DNA of 64,000 nucleotides from Siderastrea radians (Eukaryota; Cnidaria; Anthozoa; Scleractinia; Rhizangiidae): NCBI GenBank assembly GCA_964017195.1, contig OZ024891.1:9523182-9587181 (forward strand), given 5' to 3'. A program made the position numbers and the translations under genes. Numbering within the stretch: the first letter of the stretch is position 1; each line of letters opens with the position of its first letter. Under the pieces are notes generated by a model that searched no databases, was not told where the DNA came from, and saw only the letters and a list, made by a program, of their open reading frames with translations. Positions 1-20,097 of this stretch are shown one piece after another.

Positions 1-363
1 CATCATGACTTCCATGTGTTGTTTTTCCATTTCGTAAGCGATGGCGATCCATGCTTCTTTCAAATTGTGGTAATACCCTGGTGGTAAATGGATTTGTTTG
101 GTGACTTGAACGGGAGCCGTTCCATCCGCACGTTTTGGTATGTATCTAACATCTGTTTTCATCCAATGTTTTTGACTATCTTCTTGCGTCCAATTCTGCT
201 TGGTTTGATCTCCCAATTGTTGATTAAACCCCGGATGTGAGATATGAACCAAAGCCGCTTCCCAATCATCTTCTACCAAATAATAAGAACGAGGAAGTCG
301 AACCGTAAATTTTTGTCCATTGCCCTGTGCTTGATCACTGATAAGGGTGATGTAAAAACTCAT
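1..363 (-). CDS. 5' part of a virus/transposon-like gene, running off the left edge
   Basis: An ATG at 363-361 opens a frame of 121 codons to position 1 with no stop, so the gene continues outside the window. The start begins MSFYITLISDQ. It then has a pattern of hydrophobic beta-strand-like blocks (KFTVRLPR, then DWEAALVHISHPG) followed by a Gln/Lys/Trp-rich stretch. From memory this FY-V-TLP ... F-V-LP ... WE-AL-I-P layout resembles an accessory or capsid-associated protein found in Polinton/Maverick- and adintovirus-like integrated elements and in many cnidarian gene models; I could not check it. A TATA box only 31 bases upstream fixes the start. The sequence here is intact, with no frameshift or stop. 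Alternative: a host gene of unknown family. The ORF is solid; its assignment is weak. Confidence 0.6.
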   Translation of the reverse strand, partial: MSFYITLISDQAQGNGQKFTVRLPRSYYLVEDDWEAALVHISHPGFNQQLGDQTKQNWTQEDSQKHWMKTDVRYIPKRADGTAPVQVTKQIHLPPGYYHNLKEAWIAIAYEMEKQHMEVMM

Positions 364-393
364 CGTGATTACTCCCTCACCCAGGGTTTCCCC

Positions 394-400
394 TTTTATA
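394..400 (-). promoter_or_regulatory. TATA box of the left-edge gene
   Basis: The minus strand reads TATAAAAGGG from 400 to 391, a near-ideal TATA box. Its 3' end lies about 30 bases before the ATG at 363, so a usual start 25-31 bases downstream of the box would leave a 5' leader of only some 6-12 bases. The spacing to the ATG supports both the box and the chosen start. Confidence 0.7.
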
Positions 401-430
401 CCTACCCCCGATGTTTGAATTGGACTTGTG

Positions 431-473
431 CCATATCAAAACCATATCAAATCCATATATGGGCCATATATGG
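431..473. promoter_or_regulatory. four 11-bp CArG-type repeats
   Basis: Four units start at 431, 442, 453 and 464, exactly 11 bp apart. The first two are CCATATCAAA and the last two are perfect CArG boxes, CCATATATGG, the binding site of SRF/MADS factors. The spacing is near one helical turn, so sites would face the same side. They lie about 30-70 bp upstream of the TATA box. Confidence 0.65.
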
Positions 474-598
474 GTCAATGATTACCCCCGTTCCAAAAAA
501 TTGGACTTTGGACTTTGAGCCCGCATTTTCAGCGGTTTTAACCCACCTTGAGCCCACGATCCTATTTTCACACTCGCCAGCGGTTTCTCATTCGAAAA

Positions 599-665
599 CA
601 CGTGACTTCCGGTTTCAACCACTTCCGGTGACGTCACTTCCGGTTCCGGTCACTTCCGGTTCCGG
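599..665. promoter_or_regulatory. clustered E-box, ETS and CRE sites
   Basis: A 67-bp block holds CACGTG (599-604), four ACTTCCGG ETS-type sites (605, 621, 636, 652), two extra TTCCGG cores (644, 660) and a perfect palindromic CRE, TGACGTCA (629-636), overlapping one ETS site. Together with the CArG boxes it resembles a serum-response/immediate-early promoter on the minus-strand gene side. Site identities follow known consensus sequences; use in the cell is inferred. Confidence 0.6.
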
Positions 666-699
666 TCATGTGAGCCCGCAAACCCTTTTTCCCACTGGT

Positions 700-1100
700 C
701 CGCGGTTTCCGCGTTCTGTTACTAGGGCAACCTCTCGACCAATCAGAAGCCAGGAAAAGTCCTATGTGAGCGCAATGTACTACTAACATTGGGTGCACCC
801 GCCCCAATTTTTACGCGGTAAAAAAAAAGCAAAAAATGCTTCCAACCTGCGGAAAACCCTACGGAAACGCTTGTTACGAAGGCTAAAAAACCTAAAAAAC
901 ACGATGTTGAGAGGACAACAGGATGGTACGTGTGAGGTGTATAAGAGGATCTGTTTCCGGACGGAAAAGTTAGAGGATAACCTGCGCACACACGACTCAA
1001 ATTTCTTTCCTGCGTTGCGGCAAAGATGCGGGTAGGCTAGTTAGTGGATATTATACTGTTCCCTGTCTGTGAACTTAACGTACAAATCTACTTTGTGCAA
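700..1100. other. unassigned region upstream of the left-edge promoter
   Basis: Short overlapping frames occur on both strands with no clear gene. The plus frame at 793-1035 is rich in Lys/Arg near its start, and an ATG at 903 is followed after eight codons by a donor-like GTACGTG, but nothing confirms an exon. Confidence 0.3.
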
Positions 1101-1269
1101 CGTAAATAAATATATTTGTGTGGTTTCAGATTTGCGAGGAACTTGTTTTTTTGCAGTATAACAGTATAACCAGGCCACATTTAGTCAAAGCCGATGGTTT
1201 GTTTGGACGGAGCCCTTACTCATCCTCCTGCATATGCATGCGGTCTAAAACAACGTCAGTAGTAGAAGC

Positions 1270-1580
1270 GAAACAGAAGAGAAATTTCTCGAGGCATGTG
1301 CGCAAAGCTACTTGAACGCGCAACAATGGAATACTCGACGGCAAATACTGTCTTTTATAGCAGACAATTTGTCTCTCAATGAGTTACGACAATTCTTCCC
1401 AACGATCACCAGCTATCGCTACAATATCGCGCGACTCCATAGCTTGTTTCATGCGAGGGCTGCTCCTGTACCTTGTAATGAGACCAGAAGAATGCGAATT
1501 AAGCCCGCAAAGACTTGACTTCATTTATTACGCGTCTCCACGTATTTTTAGGATGTCCCTTTTAGCTAATAGTTCCTGAA
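1270..1580 (+). pseudogene. frameshifted fragment of a repetitive cnidarian protein family
   Basis: Frame 1312-1518 reads QWNTRRQILSFIADNLSL, then a segment ending in RMRIKPAKT and a stop. The continuation of the same pattern (SPQRLDF, then IYYASPR) is found in the +1 frame around 1490-1560, so a frameshift lies near 1495-1510. I recall near-identical motifs (WNTRRQILS-ADK ... YRYNIAR-H-L-HGRG-P ... RMR-SPEKLDHF) in many coral gene models of unknown function, probably mobile-element-related. No start, splice sites or full domain are visible here. It is read as a decayed copy. Confidence 0.45.
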
Positions 1581-1599
1581 AATGTCGACATGTGAGACA

Positions 1600-3920
1600 A
1601 TAAGAATTCCAAAGGTTATCAGTAGAACGAGAACATCAAACCGTATTGTTCAACAATATCAGCAATATTGTTGTTAGACCAACTTCGAGTCTAGGAGCAA
1701 GAGAACACTAAACAGAAGTCTGGCTGCATGTTGGGCTTCTGTTCGAAAGTCTATCTCCTTTTCAGGACAGGAGTTCCTTGCTAGCGTAGGACAAACTTGC
1801 TAGCTCGAGAGTGAGCATTGGGATCTGACAGTCTTATTCCATGGGCCAAGTTCGAAGAAGCTATACAATCACCAATTTAAGTTCTAGTTCCTCCATTCCA
1901 GCGTATAACAAGTGGGCAAACTTTTAGAGCTGTCAGGCACAGACACTTTAAGAAAGCCTCTCTGTACTCTTCTTCAGGATACCTGCCTAGAGGCAATTTT
2001 AATGGCAGGGAGGAGGGCGTGCTCTTCCCTGCTCTGAAGAAAGAAGCGTGACAGCGTACGGCCATTTTACCTACCTGTAGGCATACCGCGATACAATAAG
2101 AAATAAAACAGCACTGTAAGAGGAAACTCTGTATAATAAAGCAACGAGATTGTACGCTTGTAAGTACGAATGAATTCGTACTCTTCAGAGTAACCTGCAG
2201 ACTGATGATGGATAACCGCCGCCTACAAAGGGTTGGGCCTTGAAGACTATCAGAAAGGAGACGTGATTCACTGGCAGGCAGAAAAAATCTAACGGAGCAG
2301 TTTCAAAAAAGAGGGGAAACTGGACATAAATGTAATCCTTACGACGTCAGTGAGGGACCAATCGGGGCGCGTCGATTTTAACCCGACAAGGTCTCAATGC
2401 ACAACAGATCACAGGGCTTCTTTGGTCGTCTGCCAGCTAAGAAACACTGAGTGGAAAAAGCAGGAAAAGAGTGTGATAATGATGATACCGACTCTGCAGC
2501 TTAAGCCGAGGCTTACCACTGTGCATAGCCTACTACTTATTGTAATAAGGCCGTGGAAATTCAACTACGGAAACCCGTTCCAACAATGCCTCAATGTTTG
2601 GCGTTCCCCGTTGTTTCGCCAAGAACCGGTCTGTGGATTCAATAAATCCTGTGCCTACACGTTCAGCAAGTCAGCAAGCTTGAAAGCATTGCAGTGTGAA
2701 AGACATTGACAGCCTCACCTGTCCCCCACCCACCTCCCCCCCCCCCTTCTCTAACGAGCGAAACACCTCATACTCATAGTCTGTTCGCATCTCATGAAAT
2801 AACTTTCTTTTGTTCTAGCCTTATGTACAAGGACGTTATGTTTACTTTACTTCATTTTTGCAGAAAAAGCGAATGCAAATTATCTGGTCACCAGAAACCG
2901 GATAGGCAAAATCCGTCACGAATGTTACGATCGGGCGTTGCGTGACATACCAATGTGTTGATCTTCAATCTATCCGGCTCACGCCTGTTGTGGAGTTTCG
3001 GTTTATCGTCGCTCGTTTGATTTCAGTAAACCAAAAACCACAGTTTAAAATTTTTCCCAAAAGCATTCCTTAATACATTTAAGATGTATTTTTATGGACG
3101 TTTCGAAGGAAGCAGTTAAAGTGCCGACATGTCCTAAACTGATTGGAAATAATACTGTCTGTGAAGACTCGCGAAGGACGTTTATACGGTACGTTATTTG
3201 TAGATACCTTAAATTAACTTGAAAGAGTATAAGCAAAACAGTGTAACAAGGAACGTTTGAAAAGTTTACATTGATTTTTACGAGGCAAGTTGCCGTATTC
3301 GTACCAACATTTTTCTTGTTGAACACAAACTGAGCGCTTTGTTGTATTTGAACATGACGCCATTTGTAATTTATCAGAAATTCACTTTGTGTTTGCATTG
3401 CAATATTAGAAGGTCCCAGAAAATTAAAACAACAATAATGAAGAACCATCTTTAAAGTATCCCAGGATAAAGACTGAAAGATTTTAATGCACTACCACAT
3501 GCATTTTCGTGGAGCTACTTTGGTCCATGTTTTTGGTGTTTTTTACATTTCTCAAATGTCGCTTCGCAATCCATGCCTTGCTCTTACGAAAACAACGTGA
3601 GACAAAAAATAACACTATATCTAGAATGAAGAAGGCCCGATATGTTTATTTATAGTAAGGGAAGTCTGGCTGTTACATTTTAATGAGCGTAGGAACTACC
3701 TGAAAAGTGCAACATTTCGAGGTCACGTAAACTGAAATTTGAATTTTATTGGTCGGTTCAGTTTTTAACCGTTTATTCCCGGTAATCAGAATATTTCAAG
3801 AAGTTAACCCCATTTCACTTTCTTACATACATTAAGGTTCCTGTAGACAAAGAATGAGACAAATTGATTTTTTGACCGTGGCCGCGATTTTCTAAATTTT
3901 CTTTGATTTTTACTGACATT
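1600..3920. other. no gene recognised
   Basis: Short frames here lack splice signals and coding-like composition. A C-rich tract lies at about 2718-2750. The rest is AT-rich sequence without a feature I can support. Confidence 0.4.
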
Positions 3921-3924
3921 CACT

Positions 3925-4210
3925 CTTAAGTTGAAACACGTTCACTGCGATGATCTTCATATAATTCTATCTTTATCCGCAGTTTAAATATATGATCATT
4001 TCATATATTCATATTCATTTCTCCATCTACGGGATAAATACGAACTCACAATTGACCAGCTCCCAGTTGGCTTGATAGCTCAGTCGGTTAGAACGCTGCA
4101 CCGGTATCGCAGAGGTCATGGGTTCGATTCCCGTTCAAGCCTGAATTTTTTCAGGTTTCTTCTTTTCAACTGCTTAAGTTGAAACACGTTCACTGCGATG
4201 ATCTTCAAAT
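3925..4210 (+). repeat. tRNA-like repeat unit, about 245-bp period
   Basis: The unit holds a tRNA-like core at 4069-4141 and is flanked by a direct repeat (TTGAAACACGTTCACTGCG) near 3934 and 4179, so it is a remnant of a tandem array. Unit layout: an AT-rich palindromic spacer with ATATATGATCATTTCATAT, then CAGCTCCCAGTTGG, then the tRNA-like core, then a short tail with TTTTTTCAGG. The same layout recurs at 6.4-7.1 kb. Confidence 0.7.
4069..4141 (+). other. tRNA-like core, probably not a working tRNA
   Basis: 73 bases fold as a cloverleaf: acceptor GGCTTGA with TCAAGCC, D loop with GG, a 5-base variable loop, and a T arm with the canonical loop TTCGATT. The anticodon would be GGT (Thr). However, base 33 is C instead of the near-invariant T, the anticodon stem has an A-C mismatch, and eukaryotes normally lack a GGT tRNA-Thr. 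It is therefore called a repeat-borne tRNA-like sequence. Confidence 0.6.
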
Positions 4211-4853
4211 AATACTAGAATTAGTAGAGTTGGTTACAATTTGCTTCGCAAGCTAGTCTATTAGAATTAGTACAATTGGTACAATTTGTCTCATACAATG
4301 AGTTTTAAAAAAAACTTGTCCTGTACAATTGGTACAACTTGTATGTTACAATTCAATTGGTTAGTCATGGAGTGTTATTGGAAAATTGACTCGGTATAGT
4401 TCAGGGGTAAAAGTAAGAAGAATAATTCCAGTAATATAGACTTTTAAGAGAATTTAGTACTTGTAAATTGTACATTTACCAAAATGACTGGTAACCTCGT
4501 GGAAAACGAATCACTTTATTTAAACTAGCATTTGTTTCTTTGGCAGAAGACCTCATTTAGATTAAGAGAAAATTTGATCGAACTCCTTAAATCTTTTAAT
4601 GCATCAATAATATGACGTCAGAAAATTACCAGATAGAGGTTGTCATCTTAAACAGCAAAATTCTTCAAAAGTGATAAAGGTTTTTAGTATACTTTTGTCC
4701 TTTTTTTCTTCTTACTATTTGGTACTTTGTGACAGCCCTTTTTTTTCAACAGTTATTATAATAATCTATCTATTAACGAATTGACAATCAATGAAGAGGG
4801 TAAAGTAGAAGTCAAATCTTCGCTGCATTCTACAATAGTTTCCATAACTATTT

Positions 4854-14535
<9,682 letters not shown>

Positions 14536-15034
14536 CTGTTAATTTCACAGATAGAATAATTAAAAAACTATTTACTCAGGATGTCATGCCGACCACTGAA
14601 TACAGAAAAATCCAAGTCCTCGAGGGAATTAAGACAGCACATACTTGATTTGTTTTCAATTGGCTTGGTTTTATTGTTCTTTTCAAGTGAATGTAAAGTA
14701 TTCAAAATAACTACAACTTTAAAAGCAGCTTTGATAGTGACAGGAGAGAGCAGGGCTGAAATGGTAGCTGATAATGATGATAAAACAAAGGATTTAATTC
14801 CCCTCTTCATATTCCACTTGACACATTCCCTTCAACTTAGTTCAGTCCCAAAGAATATTTGCAATATATAACACTCAGAACAAAGAAGGTATAGTGTGTA
14901 TATGCATATACTTTTATCAGAGAACTGCATTCTTATACAACAAACTTGGTTGCAACCTTCAGCATATAAAGAAACATTTGAATAAATCATGATACAATAT
15001 CAATTCAAGTTTCCAGCTTTCAACAATGCAAGTT

Positions 15035-15403
15035 CCCTGGTAAAAATTCTGCCCAGGATCCTAATAAGATCCTAATAGGATCCTAACAGGATCCTGTAGG
15101 ATCTTAACCAGGATCCTGATAAGATCCTATATGAGACCCTGTAGGATCCTGTTAGGATCCTGTAGGATCCTGTTAGGATCCTGTAGGATCCTGTAGGATC
15201 CTAAGCAGGATCCTGTAGGATCCTATAGGATCCTAAACAAGATCCTACAGGATCCTAAACAGGATCCTGGACAATCTTAAGCAGGATCCTGAAAGACTTT
15301 ACAGGATCCTGAGTAGGATCCTTAAAACAACATGGTGCCATTTAGGATCCTGGGTAGGATCCTAGAAAATCCTGTAGGATCCTGTATAGGATTTCTACCA
15401 GGG
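15035..15403. mobile_element. MITE packed with GGATCC palindromes
   Basis: The ends are imperfect inverted repeats: CCCTGGTAAAAAT at 15035 and ATTTCTACCAGGG ending at 15403. The interior is made almost wholly of the palindromic unit AGGATCCT with 1-6 variable bases between units. I count 21 exact GGATCC hexamers, many at 11-bp steps in the denser part (15140-15230). There is no coding potential. Confidence 0.75.
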
Positions 15404-16790
15404 TTGTCTCTCCTTTATAAATTCAACTTGTTGTTTGTTTCTTTCCCTTGGAAAACACACAGTCATTCACTTCATTCTTTCAGACATTACAGCAAAATGA
15501 TCTGTGCAAAGTCCATTAATTGACATTTTCTCCTCTCTGTTCTTCTTTTCACAGTGAGGCAAAGTGCATAATGCAAAACACGTTTAAAAAGTTTGACTTC
15601 ATCACATGCCAGTCCCAGTATAAAACATACTCCAGTAATGACTCGTTTCTAGACTTTCTACATGTAATTCACATACAGTGGAATATATCCCTTGAGGTTA
15701 CTAATACTGGCATTACCTCAGCAACTAAAAAATAAGCATGCTATTAAGGGGTGGTGAATGGTAAATTCGAACTTTGCAAGACGGCGAGACAATCACTTTT
15801 CTGTGCAAGCCCGAGAACCTTTCAATTGTTGAATTGCAAGACTGAGCTTTCAGAGTTTCCTTAATGCCAGCCCAAAACTTTTTAGGACATAAAAATTCCA
15901 ACCTGAGACTTTCAGATCAGTTTTGGGCAACTAAAGATGTCACCTAAGCACACCAGAACTTTGAGATTCATTTTATAGCCTTTTAAAAAGTCAAGACTCT
16001 AGGCAGCTTCGCAAAAAGATTGAGATCCTGGGATGGCAAGGTAAAAAAACAAGAGACCTCTAAGACTGTTTTGCAGAAAATTCTCAACTCTAAGACGTAA
16101 AGAATAGCTCAAAAAAGAAGACACAACACGTTTACAATTCAGCTAAATTTTGTGAGACCCTAATTTTTGGAAAGACCATTTGCCACCCCTTATTTACCTG
16201 CCTCTTGCCTTGGGGTCTTGATACCGCCCCTTGGGTTATGCCCTTCAGGACGGCAACAGGCGAATCCAGGCCCGTAAGGAGGTTTTTGTGTGGGAGGGTG
16301 CATGTGAGCGCCTAAGGCGTGAAAAGACCATCACCGGAGACGTGAGATACTAGGGGTCTGGAGGCATGCTCCCTCGGGAAATTTTGAAAAATTAGGTTAT
16401 CTGCATTTCGTGAGTTTTGAAGGTCATTACATAGAAAATCAGACAGTCAAGAACAAATGTAAAAGCATCACTACTTAAGAAAAATGTCTAGTTTGAAATG
16501 GATTTTGGGCTTAATCTTTAAGTAGTGTGCCAAGCTAAATCCTCCTGAATGCTTCTTGGCAAACAGGTCTACCACTTTGCCCAGATTAATGTCCTTTCCA
16601 TAATGATTGTGCATCAAAGCCAATGAAGACAGCATTTCTTGAGCCTTGCTGACTCTGTACCCCTCCCCATCTCTTCGCCCCTTCTCGCCCTTTGGCCTTG
16701 AATATCACATACCCAAGTGGGGCCATGTAAATAACCTTACATATTTGTATAAAATAAATAAATAAATGAATAAAATAAATCACTTTAATT
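15404..16790. other. no gene recognised
   Basis: AT-rich sequence with short unsupported frames. A GC-richer block around 16200-16380 has no recognisable feature. Confidence 0.4.
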
Positions 16791-16793
16791 TAG

Positions 16794-17318
16794 GTGTCAT
16801 CGGTATTTAGCACAGAATCACAGAATACTAATAATTGGAAACACCACCAAGATCGAATTGGAGTATGTAATAGTAGCCATGGCCTTCCGCATGGACTAAC
16901 ACCTAAGCAACAGAATTCTCCTTTTGAGCTAACCTCGCAAAAAATTTCATCTGAAAAGCTGGAATGTAACGCTGATATTAACTTAAATCCACCAGACAAA
17001 ACAACAAAGAAGACCAGGTTATTTAAACTTAATAGCTACAGTATCAAAACTACAAAACGTGATTTTAATCTGTTTTGTCGCCCATTCATGATGCTGCATG
17101 ATTTTATCACTCAAACGGCAAATAGCTGCTGTCTACTAGAAACAGTTTTAAACAGTTTTTCGCTCACCTGGCTCTTTAAATGCTACAATCGTTCTCCAGA
17201 CAAAAGTACAACGGACTCAAACACCACTCAAAATGGAAGATCTGCAGCAGTTTGGAAGGGAGGCCTCGCAGAGAGAAATCTGGGCATTAGTACGCCTTTC
17301 GTGACAAGTATCGTGTGA
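16794..17318 (+). CDS. possible 3' exon, unknown protein
   Basis: A 174-codon frame begins straight after a good acceptor (CACTTTAATTTAG) at 16793 and ends at a stop at 17318. The first 110 residues have a coding-like Ser/Asn/Thr/Lys-rich, low-complexity character. It has no ATG at its start, no domain I recognise, and no linked upstream exon, so it may be chance. Confidence 0.25.
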   Translation: MSSVFSTESQNTNNWKHHQDRIGVCNSSHGLPHGLTPKQQNSPFELTSQKISSEKLECNADINLNPPDKTTKKTRLFKLNSYSIKTTKRDFNLFCRPFMMLHDFITQTANSCCLLETVLNSFSLTWLFKCYNRSPDKSTTDSNTTQNGRSAAVWKGGLAERNLGISTPFVTSIV

Positions 17319-17350
17319 CATGTAACGCCTCAGTTTCTAGCTCGACGATT

Positions 17351-18282
17351 ATGCATGGTTCAATTTTACCTGTTACCATCCCCCCCCGGGCAACCCCGGG
17401 GACAAGTCCAACCCTTCAGTCCCGGGGGTGGGGAATTGTTTGAAGCGGTCTTGTCCCGGGGGGAGGGGGGCGGGGCAAATCGAAAATAACTTCTTGTTGT
17501 TCCTGTGAAGTACGTCACTTCTCGGTTGACGCCGAACCGCGTGAAGAAGACTGCCGATTTCCAGGTAAAATCTCTAAAATTTGTAGCAGACTGGTTAGTG
17601 AAGAATAATCTCTCAAAATCAAAATTTGTATTCGAAGGAACTTTTATTATAAATTGTTAAACGAATGTGCGTTTGATGCGTACTCGAATGGATGGCGTTC
17701 CTCACAAACAAAGAAATATTTCTTCAGCGTATTTATGAATAAGACGACTTAAATAGACTCTATATGAAAACGGATGCACGGCTTTATGTTAAACAGAGGT
17801 CTCAGTTCAGTGTTCATTCTTATGAAGCAAGCTAAGAAAAACTCCTTTAAAATGCTGCCATCAATTTGTTCACGGGCCTCGGCTTGTACTTATGTGCTAT
17901 ATTTAGAATAAATCACGTGGCGAAGACCATTTCTTTACTCGCTAGCCGTAGGCCAGTGCGGTTAGATTTTTCTGCAGTTTTCTTTTTCAAATGTAGTGTT
18001 CATTTTCTTATTATATTATACATGTAGTGTCTTTTGTTCAAGAAACTCTAAAAAAGCATTTGAGTTCTTGTCAAAACGTCTGGTTTTGCTATTGTCAGTA
18101 CGGATCTATGTTTTCTACACAAAACAAGGTATTTGTGGTCGATGAGGAGTCCCGGGGGTGGGGAAATGTCTCTTTTTGGGCGCCCGGGGGTGGGGAATAG
18201 ACCGCCAAGTGTGAACAAAATTACAATTCCCCGGGGGTGTGCCCGGGGGGGGGATGGTAACAGGTAGAATTGAACTATGCAT
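17351..18282. mobile_element. 0.93-kb element with CCCGGG-rich inverted ends
   Basis: The left end ATGCATGGTTCAATTTTACC then CTGTTACCATCCCCCCCCGGG is matched in inverse at the right end, which finishes ...GGATGGTAACAGGTAGAATTG then AACTATGCAT at 18282. The arms pair over about 45 bases. CCCGGGGGTGGGGAA recurs just inside both ends. The interior has no transposase frame. It is read as a non-autonomous DNA transposon. Confidence 0.65.
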
Positions 18283-18289
18283 TACATGT

Positions 18290-19340
18290 ACCGTGCTAGA
18301 CAGTTCAAGGCTGGGAGATTCCTTTGGCTGGTACTTTCAAGGTTTTGGTGTAAAACTGTTAGTCTACGAGGTCTGCCCGAATAGTAGTCATCCGTGGGCG
18401 GGTAGCCCGGTATTGTGGGAGCAAAGAAAAGCTCATCGTTCGCTCGGACACTCGATGGTCTTTTCAGTCTGTGAAATCCCCAACGTTGTTAGAAAACAAA
18501 AGAAACCTCAAACATAGTTTATAGATTTGAAGCCTTTTCCATTTAAACAATGTTTATTTACATCTTAATCAAACACCTTTTCTTTTAATTTAAGTCGTAT
18601 TTTGCGATTATAATGTTGCTGAAAACAGCCGTTTTTATGGGAGCCTCCATAAAAAGAATAAAAAGTGTGTAGAAACAGTGCATCACAAACTGAAGAAAAG
18701 TGAAAGAAGCGACCATTAGCCAGCTGAGTGTCAGAGCACCGTTTCAATATCTTTGTTCGCACTATACTAATGCACACTTTTTTCGCCAGAGTTTTCGTCT
18801 ATTGTCGACACTAAAACGTCAAGGTTACCTTTTTCAACCGTTTCCACCTACGGCCAGATAAATTAAAGGACACATGTTACTATGTTGGTTAATTTCACAT
18901 TGGTAACGTGTTTTTCTTAGTTTGTACGTTGCCGGTGAGTTTGTGTCTGTTTTTGCCTAGTTCTCAGGCCTCTATATTTTGCCGCGCTCTATCTGTTTCA
19001 GGTCACGTTCATCACGTCTATCTGTTTATGTCACTAGAGTGAACCATGCTGTCTTAATGCGTCCTCAACACGAAGCGTTTTCATCATCCATGTTACAAAC
19101 GACGCGATTTCTCTGTTCAGCGTTTGCTGAACGATAGACGAAACGCGCCAAAAATATGCTGATATTAGTGCAATAAGTGCGAGCATAGAAGCTTTTTTTG
19201 TAGTAGTTTTCTGTGCGCCTTACATTTTCATTCATTCTAACTTTTGAGTCTATATGTGAAACCAATTAAATGAAAGCTTATGAGCAGTTCTTAAACATGG
19301 TAAAAGGTGAGGTAAAGTCGCACATGAGGAGCTTGTTCCG
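18290..19340. other. no gene recognised
   Basis: Mixed-composition sequence with short frames only; I see no splice-supported exon or repeat structure. Confidence 0.4.
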
Positions 19341-19373
19341 GTTTCTGTAGCATGAAACAACTGAGAGTATTGC

Positions 19374-19500
19374 TACTCCCCCCTGGATGGGACGCTAGTT
19401 CATCGCAGGGTTACACCCAACAGTATGTCGCCCATTTATACACCTGGGTGGAGAGAGACGATGCGGGGTAAAGTTTCTTGTCTAAGGAAACGACACGATG
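19374..19500 (-). mobile_element. SINE-like conserved domain
   Basis: The block holds TAGCGTCCCATCCAGG, ATAAATGGGCGACATAC, GGTGTATAAATGGG and GTCGTTTCCTTAGACAAGAAA (read on the minus strand). From memory these match a conserved central domain shared by metazoan SINEs (the MetaSINE/MESC type). Faint fragments of the same domain appear near 10745-10795 and 48619-48664. Confidence 0.5.
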
Positions 19501-19689
19501 GTAGATAGCAGGGACTGTAACAGCGCCCGCGGGCTAGCACGCTTTCCATCTTTTGCTTTTGAATTGTACTTAGTTTTTGCTTAGTTTTTTCTTTTTCGAG
19601 GTGCGAGGGGACGATTGTAATTGGCCCTTGCTATAGCGGCTCCCCTGCCGTTATTTGCTCTTTTTGGTTCTTATTAAATTGTTTATTTT

Positions 19690-19892
19690 TTGTTCTGTTC
19701 CTGTTGTTCATGGCGAAGCTAAGTAAATAAATCAATCAATCAATCAATCAACCAATCAACCAATCAACCAACCAATCAATCAATCAACCAACGAACCAAA
19801 CAACCAATCAATCAATCAACCAACGAACCAAACAACCAATCAACCAATCAACCAATCAACCAATCAACCAATCAACCAATCAACCAATCAAC

Positions 19893-19974
<82 letters not shown>

Positions 19975-19983
19975 GTCAGTCAG

Positions 19984-20029
<46 letters not shown>

Positions 20030-20033
20030 GACT
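19690..20033. repeat. large CAAT/CAAC tetranucleotide microsatellite on a retroposon tail
   Basis: About 310 bp of (CAAT)n with CAAC, CGAAC and CAGT variants, longest uninterrupted near 19900-19970. It follows AAGCTAAGTAAATAAATCAA, typical of a LINE/SINE 3' end, so it probably grew from a retroposon tail. Confidence 0.75.
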
Positions 20034-20097
20034 GGGCCTCGAACCACCGAACATCAGATCTGAAGTCCAACGCGCTAACCACTACTCCACCGCGCCC
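20033..20097 (-). mobile_element. tRNA-derived SINE head
   Basis: The minus strand reads GGGGCGCGGTGGAGTAGTGG then TTAGCGCGTTGGACTTCAG, with a B-box-like GGTTCGAGGCC. It has box A and box B spacing of a tRNA gene but no intact cloverleaf. It abuts the microsatellite and the SINE-like domain at 19374-19500 in the same orientation. Confidence 0.5.

Noticed and set aside
244..786. 180-codon plus-strand frame
   Set aside because: It overlaps the better-supported minus-strand gene start and its promoter motifs, and its composition follows the repeated ETS and CArG sites rather than a protein.
4069..4141. Functional tRNA-Thr gene
   Set aside because: No T33, mismatched anticodon stem, and a GGT anticodon not used in eukaryotes; it is part of a repeat unit.
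15035..15403. CRISPR-like array
   Set aside because: Units are short palindromes with 1-6 base gaps, no spacers of constant length, and the setting is eukaryotic; a MITE explains it.
17234..17290. Plus-strand ATGGAAGATCTGCAG exon with a KIND-domain-like start
   Set aside because: Only 19 codons before a possible donor and no following exon found; the resemblance is too short to trust.
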